Source of the DNA: Pseudophaeobacter profundi
GTDB lineage: Bacteria > Pseudomonadota > Alphaproteobacteria > Rhodobacterales > Rhodobacteraceae
Direction of reading: 5' to 3'
DNA length: 64,000 nt
NCBI RefSeq assembly: GCF_029697505.1
Contig: NZ_JARJEF010000004.1
Coordinates: forward strand, 124,001-188,000
Positions 32,597 to 39,780 of the stretch are shown piece by piece; positions within the stretch are counted from its first letter, which is position 1; each line of letters starts with the position of its first letter. Position numbers and translations under genes: made by a program. The notes under the pieces are model-generated. The model was not told the DNA's origin and searched no databases. It saw nothing but the letters and a program-made list of their open reading frames with translations.

Positions 32597-33997
32597 ATGA
32601 ACTTGAGACCCGATCCTACATTTCACGCGACACCAAAACTGGCTATGGCAGCTCCGGCTGAAAAACTTGCTTTCACTCTGATGCTCAGTCCGGACGGGTC
32701 ACAGCCTGACGGTCTGGCAGTTGTAGACGTGGATGCGTCTTCAGATACCTACGGCCAGATCGTTCATTCCCTCATGATGCCGAACACCGGCGATGAATTT
32801 CACCATTTCGGCTGGAATGCCTGTTCCTCTGCGCTCAGCCCATTGACCGGCCATGCATTTCTGGAGCGGCGCTACCTGATTATTCCAGGCATACGCTCCA
32901 GCCGTATCTACATCGTAGATGTCAAAGAACCGCTGAAAGCGAAGATCCACAAGATCATCGAACCGGAAGAGGTCTGGGAAAAAACCGGCTATTCCCGGCC
33001 ACATACGATCCACTGCGGTCCCGAGGGCATTTATGTCTCTACACTTGGCGGCGGCGGCGTGGATGGCACTGACGGACCTCCTGGCATTTTCATCATGGAC
33101 TGCGAGACTTTCGAGATTCTCGGCCGCTACGAGATGGATCGCGGCATTCAGGACAAGCACTATGATTTCTGGTGGAATCTGCCGCGTGATTACATGGTCA
33201 GCTCGGAGTGGGGGCTGCCGCCGCAGTTTGAAAACGGGATCGTGGCTGAAGACCTCTTGAGCAACAAATACGGTCACAAGATCCACTTCTGGGATTTGCG
33301 GGGCCGCAAGAACATCCAGACGATTGACCTGGGGGCCAACCACCAGATGGCACTTGAGATCCGGCCGGCGCACGATCCCGCCAAACAGTACGGCTTCTGC
33401 GGTGTGGTTGTGGACACAACCAACCTTCAGGGCGCGATCTTTACTTGGTGGCGAAATGACGATGGATCTTTTGAAGCCAAGAAAACAATCACCATTGATC
33501 CGCAACCTGCGGCGGCTGACGCATTGCCCGAACTCCTGAAAGGTTTTGAAGCGGTTCCGCCGCTGGTTACCGACATCGACCTCAGTCTTGATGACCGGTT
33601 TCTCTATGTCGCCTGTTGGGGCACTGGCGAAATGCATCAATATGATGTGTCAGACCCAATGAACCCCGCGCTGGTCGGCAAGGTGGAGATTGGCGGCATC
33701 GTCAAGAAAACGCCGCACCCGAACGGAAAGGCGTTCGGCTATGGCCCGCAGATGGTAGAGATCAGCCGCGATGGCAAGCGGGTGTACTGGACAAATTCGC
33801 TCTATTCCACCTGGGACGATCAGTTCTATCCGGGTGACAGAGGCGCTGCGATGGTGATGGCCAACGCCGACAATCAAGGCGGCCTGGAGCTTGACGAACA
33901 GTTTTGGGTTGAATTTCCGAAGGGATATCGCAGCCATCAGATCCGCCTTGAAGGCGGCGACTGCTCGACCGACAGCTTCTGCTATCCCAACACTTGA
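32597..33997 (+). CDS. mtoX: Selenium-binding protein family / methanethiol oxidase (SBP56/MtoX-like)
   Basis: This 466-residue protein has the full-length SBP56 plan. It contains GDEFHHFGWNACSSA with its conserved His and Cys residues, RPHTIHCGPEGIYVSTLG, the YDFWWNLPRDYMVSSEWG segment and GYRSHQIRLEGGDCSTDSFCYP. Bacterial members studied as MtoX oxidise methanethiol to formaldehyde, sulfide and hydrogen peroxide and are copper-dependent. ATG at 32597 follows GAGGAGA. The SCO1/SenC and MauG genes that accompany mtoX in described clusters are absent here; a membrane protein follows instead. The family is certain; the methanethiol activity is inferred. Confidence 0.85.
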   Translation: MNLRPDPTFHATPKLAMAAPAEKLAFTLMLSPDGSQPDGLAVVDVDASSDTYGQIVHSLMMPNTGDEFHHFGWNACSSALSPLTGHAFLERRYLIIPGIRSSRIYIVDVKEPLKAKIHKIIEPEEVWEKTGYSRPHTIHCGPEGIYVSTLGGGGVDGTDGPPGIFIMDCETFEILGRYEMDRGIQDKHYDFWWNLPRDYMVSSEWGLPPQFENGIVAEDLLSNKYGHKIHFWDLRGRKNIQTIDLGANHQMALEIRPAHDPAKQYGFCGVVVDTTNLQGAIFTWWRNDDGSFEAKKTITIDPQPAAADALPELLKGFEAVPPLVTDIDLSLDDRFLYVACWGTGEMHQYDVSDPMNPALVGKVEIGGIVKKTPHPNGKAFGYGPQMVEISRDGKRVYWTNSLYSTWDDQFYPGDRGAAMVMANADNQGGLELDEQFWVEFPKGYRSHQIRLEGGDCSTDSFCYPNT

Positions 33998-34000
33998 ACC

Positions 34001-34660
34001 GTGGGTGCAGAACACTCTTTGACGGCCCTCTGGTGGGCCGTCATCGCCTCTGGCGTCTATCACGGGGTGAACCCTGGAATGGGCTGGCCGCTTTCCGTGT
34101 CCGCGGCGCTTATGGAAAGGCGCCGGGCTGCACTGGTCAGGGCGTTGGCGATGCTGGCGCTCGGGCATTTCCTGGCGATGTCAGCCATCCTGTTGCCGTT
34201 CTCCGCGACAGTCGCGCTGGTGGAGTGGCAGCGAGAGATCCGTATTGGCGCAGGCGGGCTGGTCATGGGTTTCGGTGTCTTTCTGCTGATCAGCAGGCGC
34301 CATCCAAGAGTTTTGGCGCGGATCAAACCAACCCGACTTGCCCTTTGGTCGTTCCTTGCCGCAACTGCTCATGGGGCGGGCATGATGCTGCTTCCAATCT
34401 ACCTGGGCCTCTGCCGTGTCGAAGAGTTGGACACCGGGCATAGGGCCGCAACCGAACTGATGTCAGGCAGTATCAATACAGCGTTGGCGGTGGCAATTGT
34501 CCACACAGCGGCAATGGCTCTGTCAGGCGGAATACTGGCTGTCGGGGCCTACACCTGGCTGGGTCTGAAGTTTCTGGCCCGGACGTGGTTGAATATGGAT
34601 ACGGTCTGGGCCTTGAGCCTGTTGCTTGTGGGTGCAATCGGGATATGGACCGCATGGTAA
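34001..34660 (+). CDS. Polytopic membrane protein linked to SBP56 gene
   Basis: This 219-residue protein starts at the GTG at 34001, 4 bases after the SBP56 stop; no upstream ATG exists in frame. It has about five to six transmembrane helices and the motifs YHGVNPGMGWPLSV near the N-terminus, ALGHFLAMSAI, ATAHGAGMMLLPIYLG and VHTAAMALSGG. The His residues inside or next to helices suggest metal or heme binding. I do not recognise a named family. The tight linkage suggests it serves the SBP56 protein, perhaps in copper supply or export. That is speculation. Confidence 0.7.
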   Translation: MGAEHSLTALWWAVIASGVYHGVNPGMGWPLSVSAALMERRRAALVRALAMLALGHFLAMSAILLPFSATVALVEWQREIRIGAGGLVMGFGVFLLISRRHPRVLARIKPTRLALWSFLAATAHGAGMMLLPIYLGLCRVEELDTGHRAATELMSGSINTALAVAIVHTAAMALSGGILAVGAYTWLGLKFLARTWLNMDTVWALSLLLVGAIGIWTAW

Positions 34661-34850
34661 CTCGAACTCGCGTTTCGCTTCGCTAACCAGGTGCAATGCA
34701 GCCTGAGTGTGCGCAAATCGCCCAATCTTGATGGGGGAGAATAAGCTCCCGCATTGACGAAGCATCCGCTCTAGGGACACCGCATCGCAGCACCGGACGA
34801 TATCAGCGGTCTCACTGCTTCAAGACGCCATATTATTGGTCTATATACGA

Positions 34851-34885
34851 GTGCTGCACAGCACGTTTTGACGCCTGCACAGCAC
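34851..34885. repeat. Tandem CTGCACAGCAC repeats between converging genes
   Basis: GTGCTGCACAGCAC (34851-34864) is a perfect palindrome, and CTGCACAGCAC recurs at 34875-34885, exactly 21 bases later (two helical turns). The region lies between the SBP56-linked gene and the convergent gapR-like gene. Function unknown. Confidence 0.5.
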
Positions 34886-34925
34886 CCATAATTTAATCAA
34901 ACTATATCAAATGCTTAAAGATGGC

Positions 34926-35192
34926 CTACGACATGCCAAGCGCTTCTTTATACATTTCCAGCACCGCTTCTTCTTCGGCGATATCATCCTGGTCACGCTT
35001 GCGCAGGGCAATCACCTTGCGGATCACCTTTGTGTCGTAGCCACGTGATTTTGCTTCGGCCATGACTTCTTTTTGCTGTTCCGCGATGTCTTTCTTTTCG
35101 GCATCCAGCCGTTCAAAACGCTCGATGAACTGGCGGAGTTCTCCGGCTGTTACGCGGTAGTTTTCACTTTTTTCGTCTTCGGTCATATCCAT
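34926..35192 (-). CDS. gapR: DUF2312 / GapR-family DNA-binding protein
   Basis: This 88-residue protein matches DUF2312, the family of Caulobacter GapR, a nucleoid-associated protein that binds overtwisted AT-rich DNA and assists topoisomerases. It has the charged coiled-coil AGELRQFIERFERLDAEKKDI and the conserved SRGYDTKVIRKVIALRKRDQDDIAEEEAVLEMYKEAL tail. The first Met is used; a second at codon 3 is equally possible. Small and cytosolic, with no operon partner. The name rests on family membership. Confidence 0.82.
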   Translation of the reverse strand: MDMTEDEKSENYRVTAGELRQFIERFERLDAEKKDIAEQQKEVMAEAKSRGYDTKVIRKVIALRKRDQDDIAEEEAVLEMYKEALGMS

Positions 35193-35447
35193 GTTCGGCT
35201 CCTGCTGCTCTGGCCTTTGACGACAGGCATTTCACTGCTGTCATGTGATAGGTTTGGGGCAAGGGGATAGCCGCAGAGGCCCGGTATCGCAAGACAGGAA
35301 AACAATGGCCTGCGATATCCCGCCCTGCGTCTTTCTCGGGCTCTGCCCGCCGTGGTGCACCCATTGCAGCAGCCGACAGGATCTCTTGTGCCGCAGGCGT
35401 CAATCCGCTACTCGCATCCCGGTACACTTACCGCAGGAGCCGGTCTT

Positions 35448-35666
35448 ATGTTTGATATCATCGTCTGGGTCGGTGCGACCCTCTCGGTTGCGGGGCTGAT
35501 CGGCCTGATCGGCTGCATTATATATGTGATCAAAGCCCGCAGAAAAACCAAGGATGACGATGCTTTGCGCGCCGTTGTGCAACGCGTCCTGCCCTATAAT
35601 CTGGGCGCATTGTTTCTGTCAGTGCTTGGGCTAATGCTGGTTATGCTTGGCATCTTTCTGGGCTAA
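35448..35666 (+). CDS. Small conserved membrane protein
   Basis: This 72-residue protein has two transmembrane helices (about residues 5-27 and 50-70) separated by a basic cytoplasmic loop (KARRKTKDDD). AGGAG at 35435-35439 is spaced 8 bases from the ATG at 35448, so the longer upstream frame is rejected. The family is not recognised. It is upstream of the persulfide dioxygenase gene but separated by 184 bases. Confidence 0.6.
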   Translation: MFDIIVWVGATLSVAGLIGLIGCIIYVIKARRKTKDDDALRAVVQRVLPYNLGALFLSVLGLMLVMLGIFLG

Positions 35667-35804
35667 GCTGTCTATCTGGATCTATCGCGGCGCATCGCTG
35701 CCCGGCGCTGGCGGTGCTTCCTGTTGAAATACACCCGCTGCCCTGCCCCGCCTTTTGCCGGGGTCAGGGTTTTTTGACGTCTATGCCATCTCAGCGCTTG
35801 CAAC

Positions 35805-35822
35805 ATATTCCATTTTCAATAT
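35805..35822. promoter_or_regulatory. AT-rich inverted repeat before the persulfide dioxygenase gene
   Basis: ATATT (35805-35809) and AATAT (35818-35822) form a short AT-rich dyad in an AT-rich stretch about 30 bases upstream of the gene. Sulfide-responsive ArsR-type repressors such as BigR bind AT-rich dyads in front of similar genes. No such regulator is in the window, so this is a weak call. Confidence 0.3.
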
Positions 35823-35850
35823 ACATTGAGAAAAAATGGAGTGCTGCGAA

Positions 35851-36714
35851 ATGACCCCCATCGTCAAAGCCTTTTTCGACGAGGCCACCAATACCGTCTC
35901 TTATGTTGTGCGCGATCCCACCGGGGCGGCCTGTGCAATTATCGATTCCGTGCTGGATTTCGACCATGCCGCTGCGCGCACGGATACCGCATCAGCGGAT
36001 GAGATCATCAGCTACATACGGGCCAACGACCTGCGCTGCGAATGGATCCTGGAAAGCCATGTCCACGCCGACCACCTGTCTGCCGCGCCATATCTGCAGG
36101 ATCACTTGGGCGGAAAGATTGGCATCGGCGCCAATATCACTCTGGTCCAAGACACCTTTGGCAAAGTCTTCAATGAGGGCACCGACTTTCAACGTGACGG
36201 CAGCCAGTTTGATGCGCTGTTCAAAGAGGGTGACACAATTATGATTGGCCAGCTGCGCGGCGAAGTCCTGCACACGCCGGGCCATACCCCTGCCTGTCTG
36301 ACCTATGTGATTGGCGATGCCGCCTTTGTGGGGGATACCCTTTTCATGCCCGATTTCGGTACGGCGCGCTGCGATTTCCCCGGTGGCTCTTCCGAGGCGC
36401 TGTACTGGTCTATTCAAAAGATCTTGGCGCTGCCGGATGAAACCCGCATTTTTGTCGGCCACGACTACAAGGCCCCAGGGCGCGATGACTACGCCTGGGA
36501 AACCACGGTCGCTGAACAAAAGGCGCTGAACGTGCATATTGGCGAAGGCCGCCCGCTGGAAGATTTTACCACGATGCGTGATGCCCGCGACGCGACGCTT
36601 GGCATGCCCCGGCTGATTTTACCGTCGCTGCAAGTCAATATGCGTGCAGGTCAAATGCCAGAGCCGGATGAAGAAGGCGATGTCTTCCTGAAACTGCCTG
36701 TCAACAAGCTCTAG
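35851..36714 (+). CDS. Persulfide dioxygenase-type MBL-fold hydrolase (Blh/ETHE1-like)
   Basis: This 287-residue protein has the MBL zinc/iron motif ESHVHADHLSAAPYL (HxHxDH at residues 70-75), HTPGHTPACLTYV, GDTLFMPDFGTARCDFPGG and GHDYKAPGRDDYAWETTV. The DxxxARCDFPGG and YDY-type segments are typical of persulfide dioxygenases, which oxidise glutathione persulfide to sulfite with ferrous iron. GGAGTG at 35838-35843 supports the ATG at 35851 over the in-frame ATG at 35836. Two YeeE/YedE genes and a DUF442 sulfurtransferase follow, the usual sulfide-oxidation neighbourhood. Confidence 0.87.
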   Translation: MTPIVKAFFDEATNTVSYVVRDPTGAACAIIDSVLDFDHAAARTDTASADEIISYIRANDLRCEWILESHVHADHLSAAPYLQDHLGGKIGIGANITLVQDTFGKVFNEGTDFQRDGSQFDALFKEGDTIMIGQLRGEVLHTPGHTPACLTYVIGDAAFVGDTLFMPDFGTARCDFPGGSSEALYWSIQKILALPDETRIFVGHDYKAPGRDDYAWETTVAEQKALNVHIGEGRPLEDFTTMRDARDATLGMPRLILPSLQVNMRAGQMPEPDEEGDVFLKLPVNKL

Positions 36715-36822
36715 CCTATTTGCACCCTGGCACTGCCACAGATCCCGCCCAAACAAGCCCCTACAGGGGCTGCCGTGTGGTGGCGGTTGACCTGCATCAC
36801 AATGAAAGAAGGATCACGGAAA

Positions 36823-37251
36823 ATGGAAATGGATTGGATATGGGGGCTCGTCGGTGGCGGCCTTATCGGGCTGGGCGGGGCGGTGTTCCTGCTGGGCAAT
36901 GGCCGCATTATGGGCGCCAGTGGCATCATTGGCGGGTTGGTTGATGGGTCAGGCCTTAGCAACGCAGCAGAGCGCCTGGTCTTTCTGCTTGGGGTGGTGG
37001 CGCTGCCACTGCTGCTGCGGCCGCTGTTAAGTGAAACCCCAAACACCCATCTGACCAGCAACATCTGGGTAATCGTCATCGCGGGTCTGCTTGTGGGGAC
37101 AGGCACCCGCATTGCCAATGGCTGCACCTCGGGGCATGGGGTCTGCGGCATTTCACGCCTGTCCCTGCGCGGGTTGGTGGCCACCGTCTTTTACATTCTG
37201 GCCGGCGGGATCACCCTTGTCCTGTTCCGTCACCTCTGGGGGATGATCTGA
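36823..37251 (+). CDS. YeeE/YedE family half-transporter, first subunit
   Basis: This 142-residue membrane protein has about four helices and the family motif GTRIANGCTSGHGVCGISR with two Cys residues that handle thiosulfate- or sulfane-type sulfur in studied YeeE proteins. The start at 36823 is preferred because of the AAGGA upstream; ATG at 36802 is an alternative. The stop overlaps the next gene (TGATG). In plant-pathogen sulfide operons the equivalent pair is called PmpA/PmpB. Role: movement of a sulfur species across the membrane, inferred. Confidence 0.82.
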   Translation: MEMDWIWGLVGGGLIGLGGAVFLLGNGRIMGASGIIGGLVDGSGLSNAAERLVFLLGVVALPLLLRPLLSETPNTHLTSNIWVIVIAGLLVGTGTRIANGCTSGHGVCGISRLSLRGLVATVFYILAGGITLVLFRHLWGMI

Positions 37252-37685
37252 TGCAGCGCTTGTTTCTTGCTTTGCTGGCTGGTGGGCTGTTTGGCTCCGG
37301 GCTTTTGCTCTCTGGTATGACCGACACCACCAAGGTTCAGGGCTGGCTGGATGTGTTTGGCGATTGGGATCCGACCCTTGCCTTTGTCATGGGGGGGGCC
37401 ATCGTGCCCATGTTTATTGCCTGGCGCCTGACCAAAGGTCGACGCCCACTGGTCGGGGGCAGCTTTCCAGCCCCAGCCCGCCCCGAGATGGACCATCGGC
37501 TGATCACCGGATCGGTGCTGTTTGGCATCGGTTGGGGCCTGGCCGGCCTATGCCCCGGACCGGCGATTGCCTCGCTCAGCTATAATGGCACTGGCGGGCT
37601 GCTGTTCATCGGCGCGATGCTCTTGGGTATGGTGGTGGCACCCTTTGTCGGTCGACAGCTAGACCGGCTTGCAACAAAGGGTTAG
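37251..37685 (+). CDS. YeeE/YedE family half-transporter, second subunit (DUF6691)
   Basis: This 144-residue membrane protein has about four helices and the motif GIGWGLAGLCPGPAIASL that carries the conserved Cys. The first helix has GLLLSGMTDTTKVQGWLD. It overlaps the first subunit and probably forms a heteromeric channel with it. The gap to the DUF442 gene is 9 bases. Confidence 0.82.
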   Translation: MQRLFLALLAGGLFGSGLLLSGMTDTTKVQGWLDVFGDWDPTLAFVMGGAIVPMFIAWRLTKGRRPLVGGSFPAPARPEMDHRLITGSVLFGIGWGLAGLCPGPAIASLSYNGTGGLLFIGAMLLGMVVAPFVGRQLDRLATKG

Positions 37686-37694
37686 ACAACTGCC

Positions 37695-38120
37695 ATGGAT
37701 GCACGAGTGATCACCCCCCGCTACGCCGTCTCGCCGCAAATTTCGGTCGAAGACATCCCCGCAATCCTTGCCGAGGGCTATACGACGGTGATTTGCAATC
37801 GTCCCGATGCCGAAGTCCCGCCAAGCCACCAGGCTGCGGCAATCCAGGCCGCCGTCGAAGCTGCCGGTTTGACCTTTCACGCGCTGCCGCTGACCCATCA
37901 GACCATGACACCGGAAAATGTCGCCAAGCAGCGGGCCTTCTACGAGGCAAGCCAAGGCCCGGTTTTGGCCTATTGCGCATCGGGCACCCGCTGTTCGGTG
38001 GTCTGGTCCCTGGGCGTCGCCGCCGAGATGAGCCCGGATGAAATCTTGAGCAAAACCAGTGCCGCAGGCTATGATCTGGCCGGATTGCGCCCGGCATTGG
38101 AAGCCATTGCCACGAGCTGA
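37695..38120 (+). CDS. TIGR01244/DUF442 sulfurtransferase-phosphatase family protein
   Basis: This 141-residue cytoplasmic protein has a cysteine-phosphatase-like loop YCASGTRCSVVW with Cys94 and Arg99 in a CX4R pattern. In the Blh-type proteins this domain is fused to the persulfide dioxygenase and shows sulfurtransferase (rhodanese-like) activity. Here it is a separate gene at the end of the persulfide dioxygenase-PmpAB row, consistent with a sulfide detoxification operon. Activity is inferred from family. Confidence 0.85.
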   Translation: MDARVITPRYAVSPQISVEDIPAILAEGYTTVICNRPDAEVPPSHQAAAIQAAVEAAGLTFHALPLTHQTMTPENVAKQRAFYEASQGPVLAYCASGTRCSVVWSLGVAAEMSPDEILSKTSAAGYDLAGLRPALEAIATS

Positions 38121-38204
38121 TCCCAGCTTTGCAGCGAGTAGGAGCGCGCTGTTCAGGCTGAATACCAAGCACGGCCCCGAGGCCCAGGTACAGCCCCAAA
38201 AACG

Positions 38205-38240
38205 GCCCAGCCCGCAGATCGCGGCTGGGCTTCTTCTTTT
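38205..38240 (+). terminator. Terminator of the sulfide detoxification operon
   Basis: GCCCAGCC-CGC (38205-38215) pairs with GCGGCTGGGC (38221-38230), with one bulged C, and is followed by TTCTTCTTTT at 38231-38240. Confidence 0.85.
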
Positions 38241-38369
38241 ATATATATCCGCATCTTATCCGAGAAACCTGATCCAGAAAGAATGCGCTCAAGCAGCCAA
38301 AACATGCAAATTCAAATAAGCAGTGTCCGTCAGGTGCATGCAAGTGAACGCGACAAGCGCGAAGGGGCA

Positions 38370-39713
38370 TTACATGCCGGGGTTTGCGTCGTTTTCCAGT
38401 CCGGCCAGCTTTGAAATCTCCGCTGCTGCATCATCCGGATTGAACGCATCCATGCCATCCGCAAGATCGGCAAGCCCCCCCATCGGGGTCGCGCCCATAT
38501 CGAGAGCAGATCCCAGATCGCCCCCAAGGCCAGCCGGGTCGAAATCGCCCCCCATGTCGCCGCCCATATCCAACGCGCCACCAAGGCCCGCGCCGAAATC
38601 ACCCAGATCATCCCCCAGGCCAGCCGGGTCGAGATCACTGCCCATCCCAAGGTCGCCTCCGCCAAAGCCCATGCCCTCATCCAGCGGATCCTGCAGCCCC
38701 TGCGCCGCGATCCCAAGGTCCATCGCCGGTGGTTGGTCCTCCATCATCGGCAAAGCCGCAACTGGCGCGCTATGGCCAAGCGGGCTGGCAAAATCATCAT
38801 CTGTGTCAGGCTGCTCTGGAGTCGAAGCCCCATGCGCAATACTGAGCCGCACTGCACGCGCACCGTTCAGCTGCCCCAAACGCCCCTTGGCAATCGACTG
38901 ACCGCCAATGCCGATCATATCGGTTTCATACAGAAAGGCCTGATCCAGCGGCAGGACCTCGCCCACCTTGAGGGCCGAAAATTCGTTCAACGGCACCCGC
39001 ACCTTACATAAGATGGCCGAAAGTTCTGCCCGCATGGAATTCATGCCGCTGGCCAAAGATGGTCCCGCAGCCGAGCCATTCAAGCCCAGTTCCTCGGGGG
39101 TGGGTTCCGGCAGGATCAGCTTCAGTACCCCCTGCATGGCACCAATCGCCAAATCAACATTCAACGTTATCAGACGATAGTTTTCGGCCTCCATCCCCAA
39201 AATAAGCGAACGCACATCTTCAATCTGCGCGCCGTAGCGATAGCCAGAAAAGATCAACTGATCCCGCTGCCCCTCCAGCAGGGCATGCACCTTAACAAAG
39301 GATTTTTCCAGGAAATCTGCGGTCATGGCCGCATCCGTCGGCGTATAGTTGCGCTGCGAAGGCGCCTTGCCCATGATCTGGCCAATGGTCTGTTTCTGAA
39401 TCAGCGCAGTCACCAAGGCTGCATCCATCGTCGCCGCCCCAATGCGCCCGTTGGGGCCATCCAGCACCACCAGCAGGTCCTTGTCGGACAGCGATTCGAC
39501 CAAATCTTCGGGGGGGCGGTTGCATTGGCGTGCTGCCAGCACCGCCAGCGGCAGGTCGCATTGTTCTGAAGCCGCGCGCGCAAGAGATCGGCGCAAAGCC
39601 TTGAGCGTAAAGGAAGCATTCTGGCCCTGGGACCCTTCCTTGGACGCCGCAAGTTTCCGGGCGAGACCACCCGTCGCACCGCTCTTGGCTAGTTGTTTTT
39701 CTGCTTCAGACAT
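38370..39713 (-). CDS. FliM/FliN-family flagellar motor switch-like protein
   Basis: This 447-residue protein contains a C-terminal FliM/FliN-type (SpoA) domain at about residues 225-305, with LCKVRVPLNEFSALKVGEVLPLDQAF… and GRLGQLNGARAVRLS. An N-terminal FliM-like region precedes it. A tail of about 120 residues is rich in Gly, Asp and Leu and contains repeated DPAGLG-DLG units. The domain is normally part of the flagellar switch, but no other flagellar gene is nearby. It lies 67 bases after the symporter-fused kinase gene on the same strand, so the two may be cotranscribed. A link to motility control is inferred. Confidence 0.75.
   Translation of the reverse strand: MSEAEKQLAKSGATGGLARKLAASKEGSQGQNASFTLKALRRSLARAASEQCDLPLAVLAARQCNRPPEDLVESLSDKDLLVVLDGPNGRIGAATMDAALVTALIQKQTIGQIMGKAPSQRNYTPTDAAMTADFLEKSFVKVHALLEGQRDQLIFSGYRYGAQIEDVRSLILGMEAENYRLITLNVDLAIGAMQGVLKLILPEPTPEELGLNGSAAGPSLASGMNSMRAELSAILCKVRVPLNEFSALKVGEVLPLDQAFLYETDMIGIGGQSIAKGRLGQLNGARAVRLSIAHGASTPEQPDTDDDFASPLGHSAPVAALPMMEDQPPAMDLGIAAQGLQDPLDEGMGFGGGDLGMGSDLDPAGLGDDLGDFGAGLGGALDMGGDMGGDFDPAGLGGDLGSALDMGATPMGGLADLADGMDAFNPDDAAAEISKLAGLENDANPGM
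38500..38645 (-). repeat. Imperfect internal repeats coding the Gly/Asp-rich tail
   Basis: The unit AGGCCAGCCGGGTCGA recurs at 38528-38543 and 38620-38635, and related GCCGCCCAT units lie between. They encode DPAGLG-type repeats at the C-terminal end of the FliM-like protein. Copy-number variation between strains is likely. Confidence 0.55.
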
Positions 39714-39780
39714 TAGTCATCAACCCGCACGTTCGACGCTCCCTTTTAAGCGTTTTAGTGCGGCTTCCTTACCAAGACCT

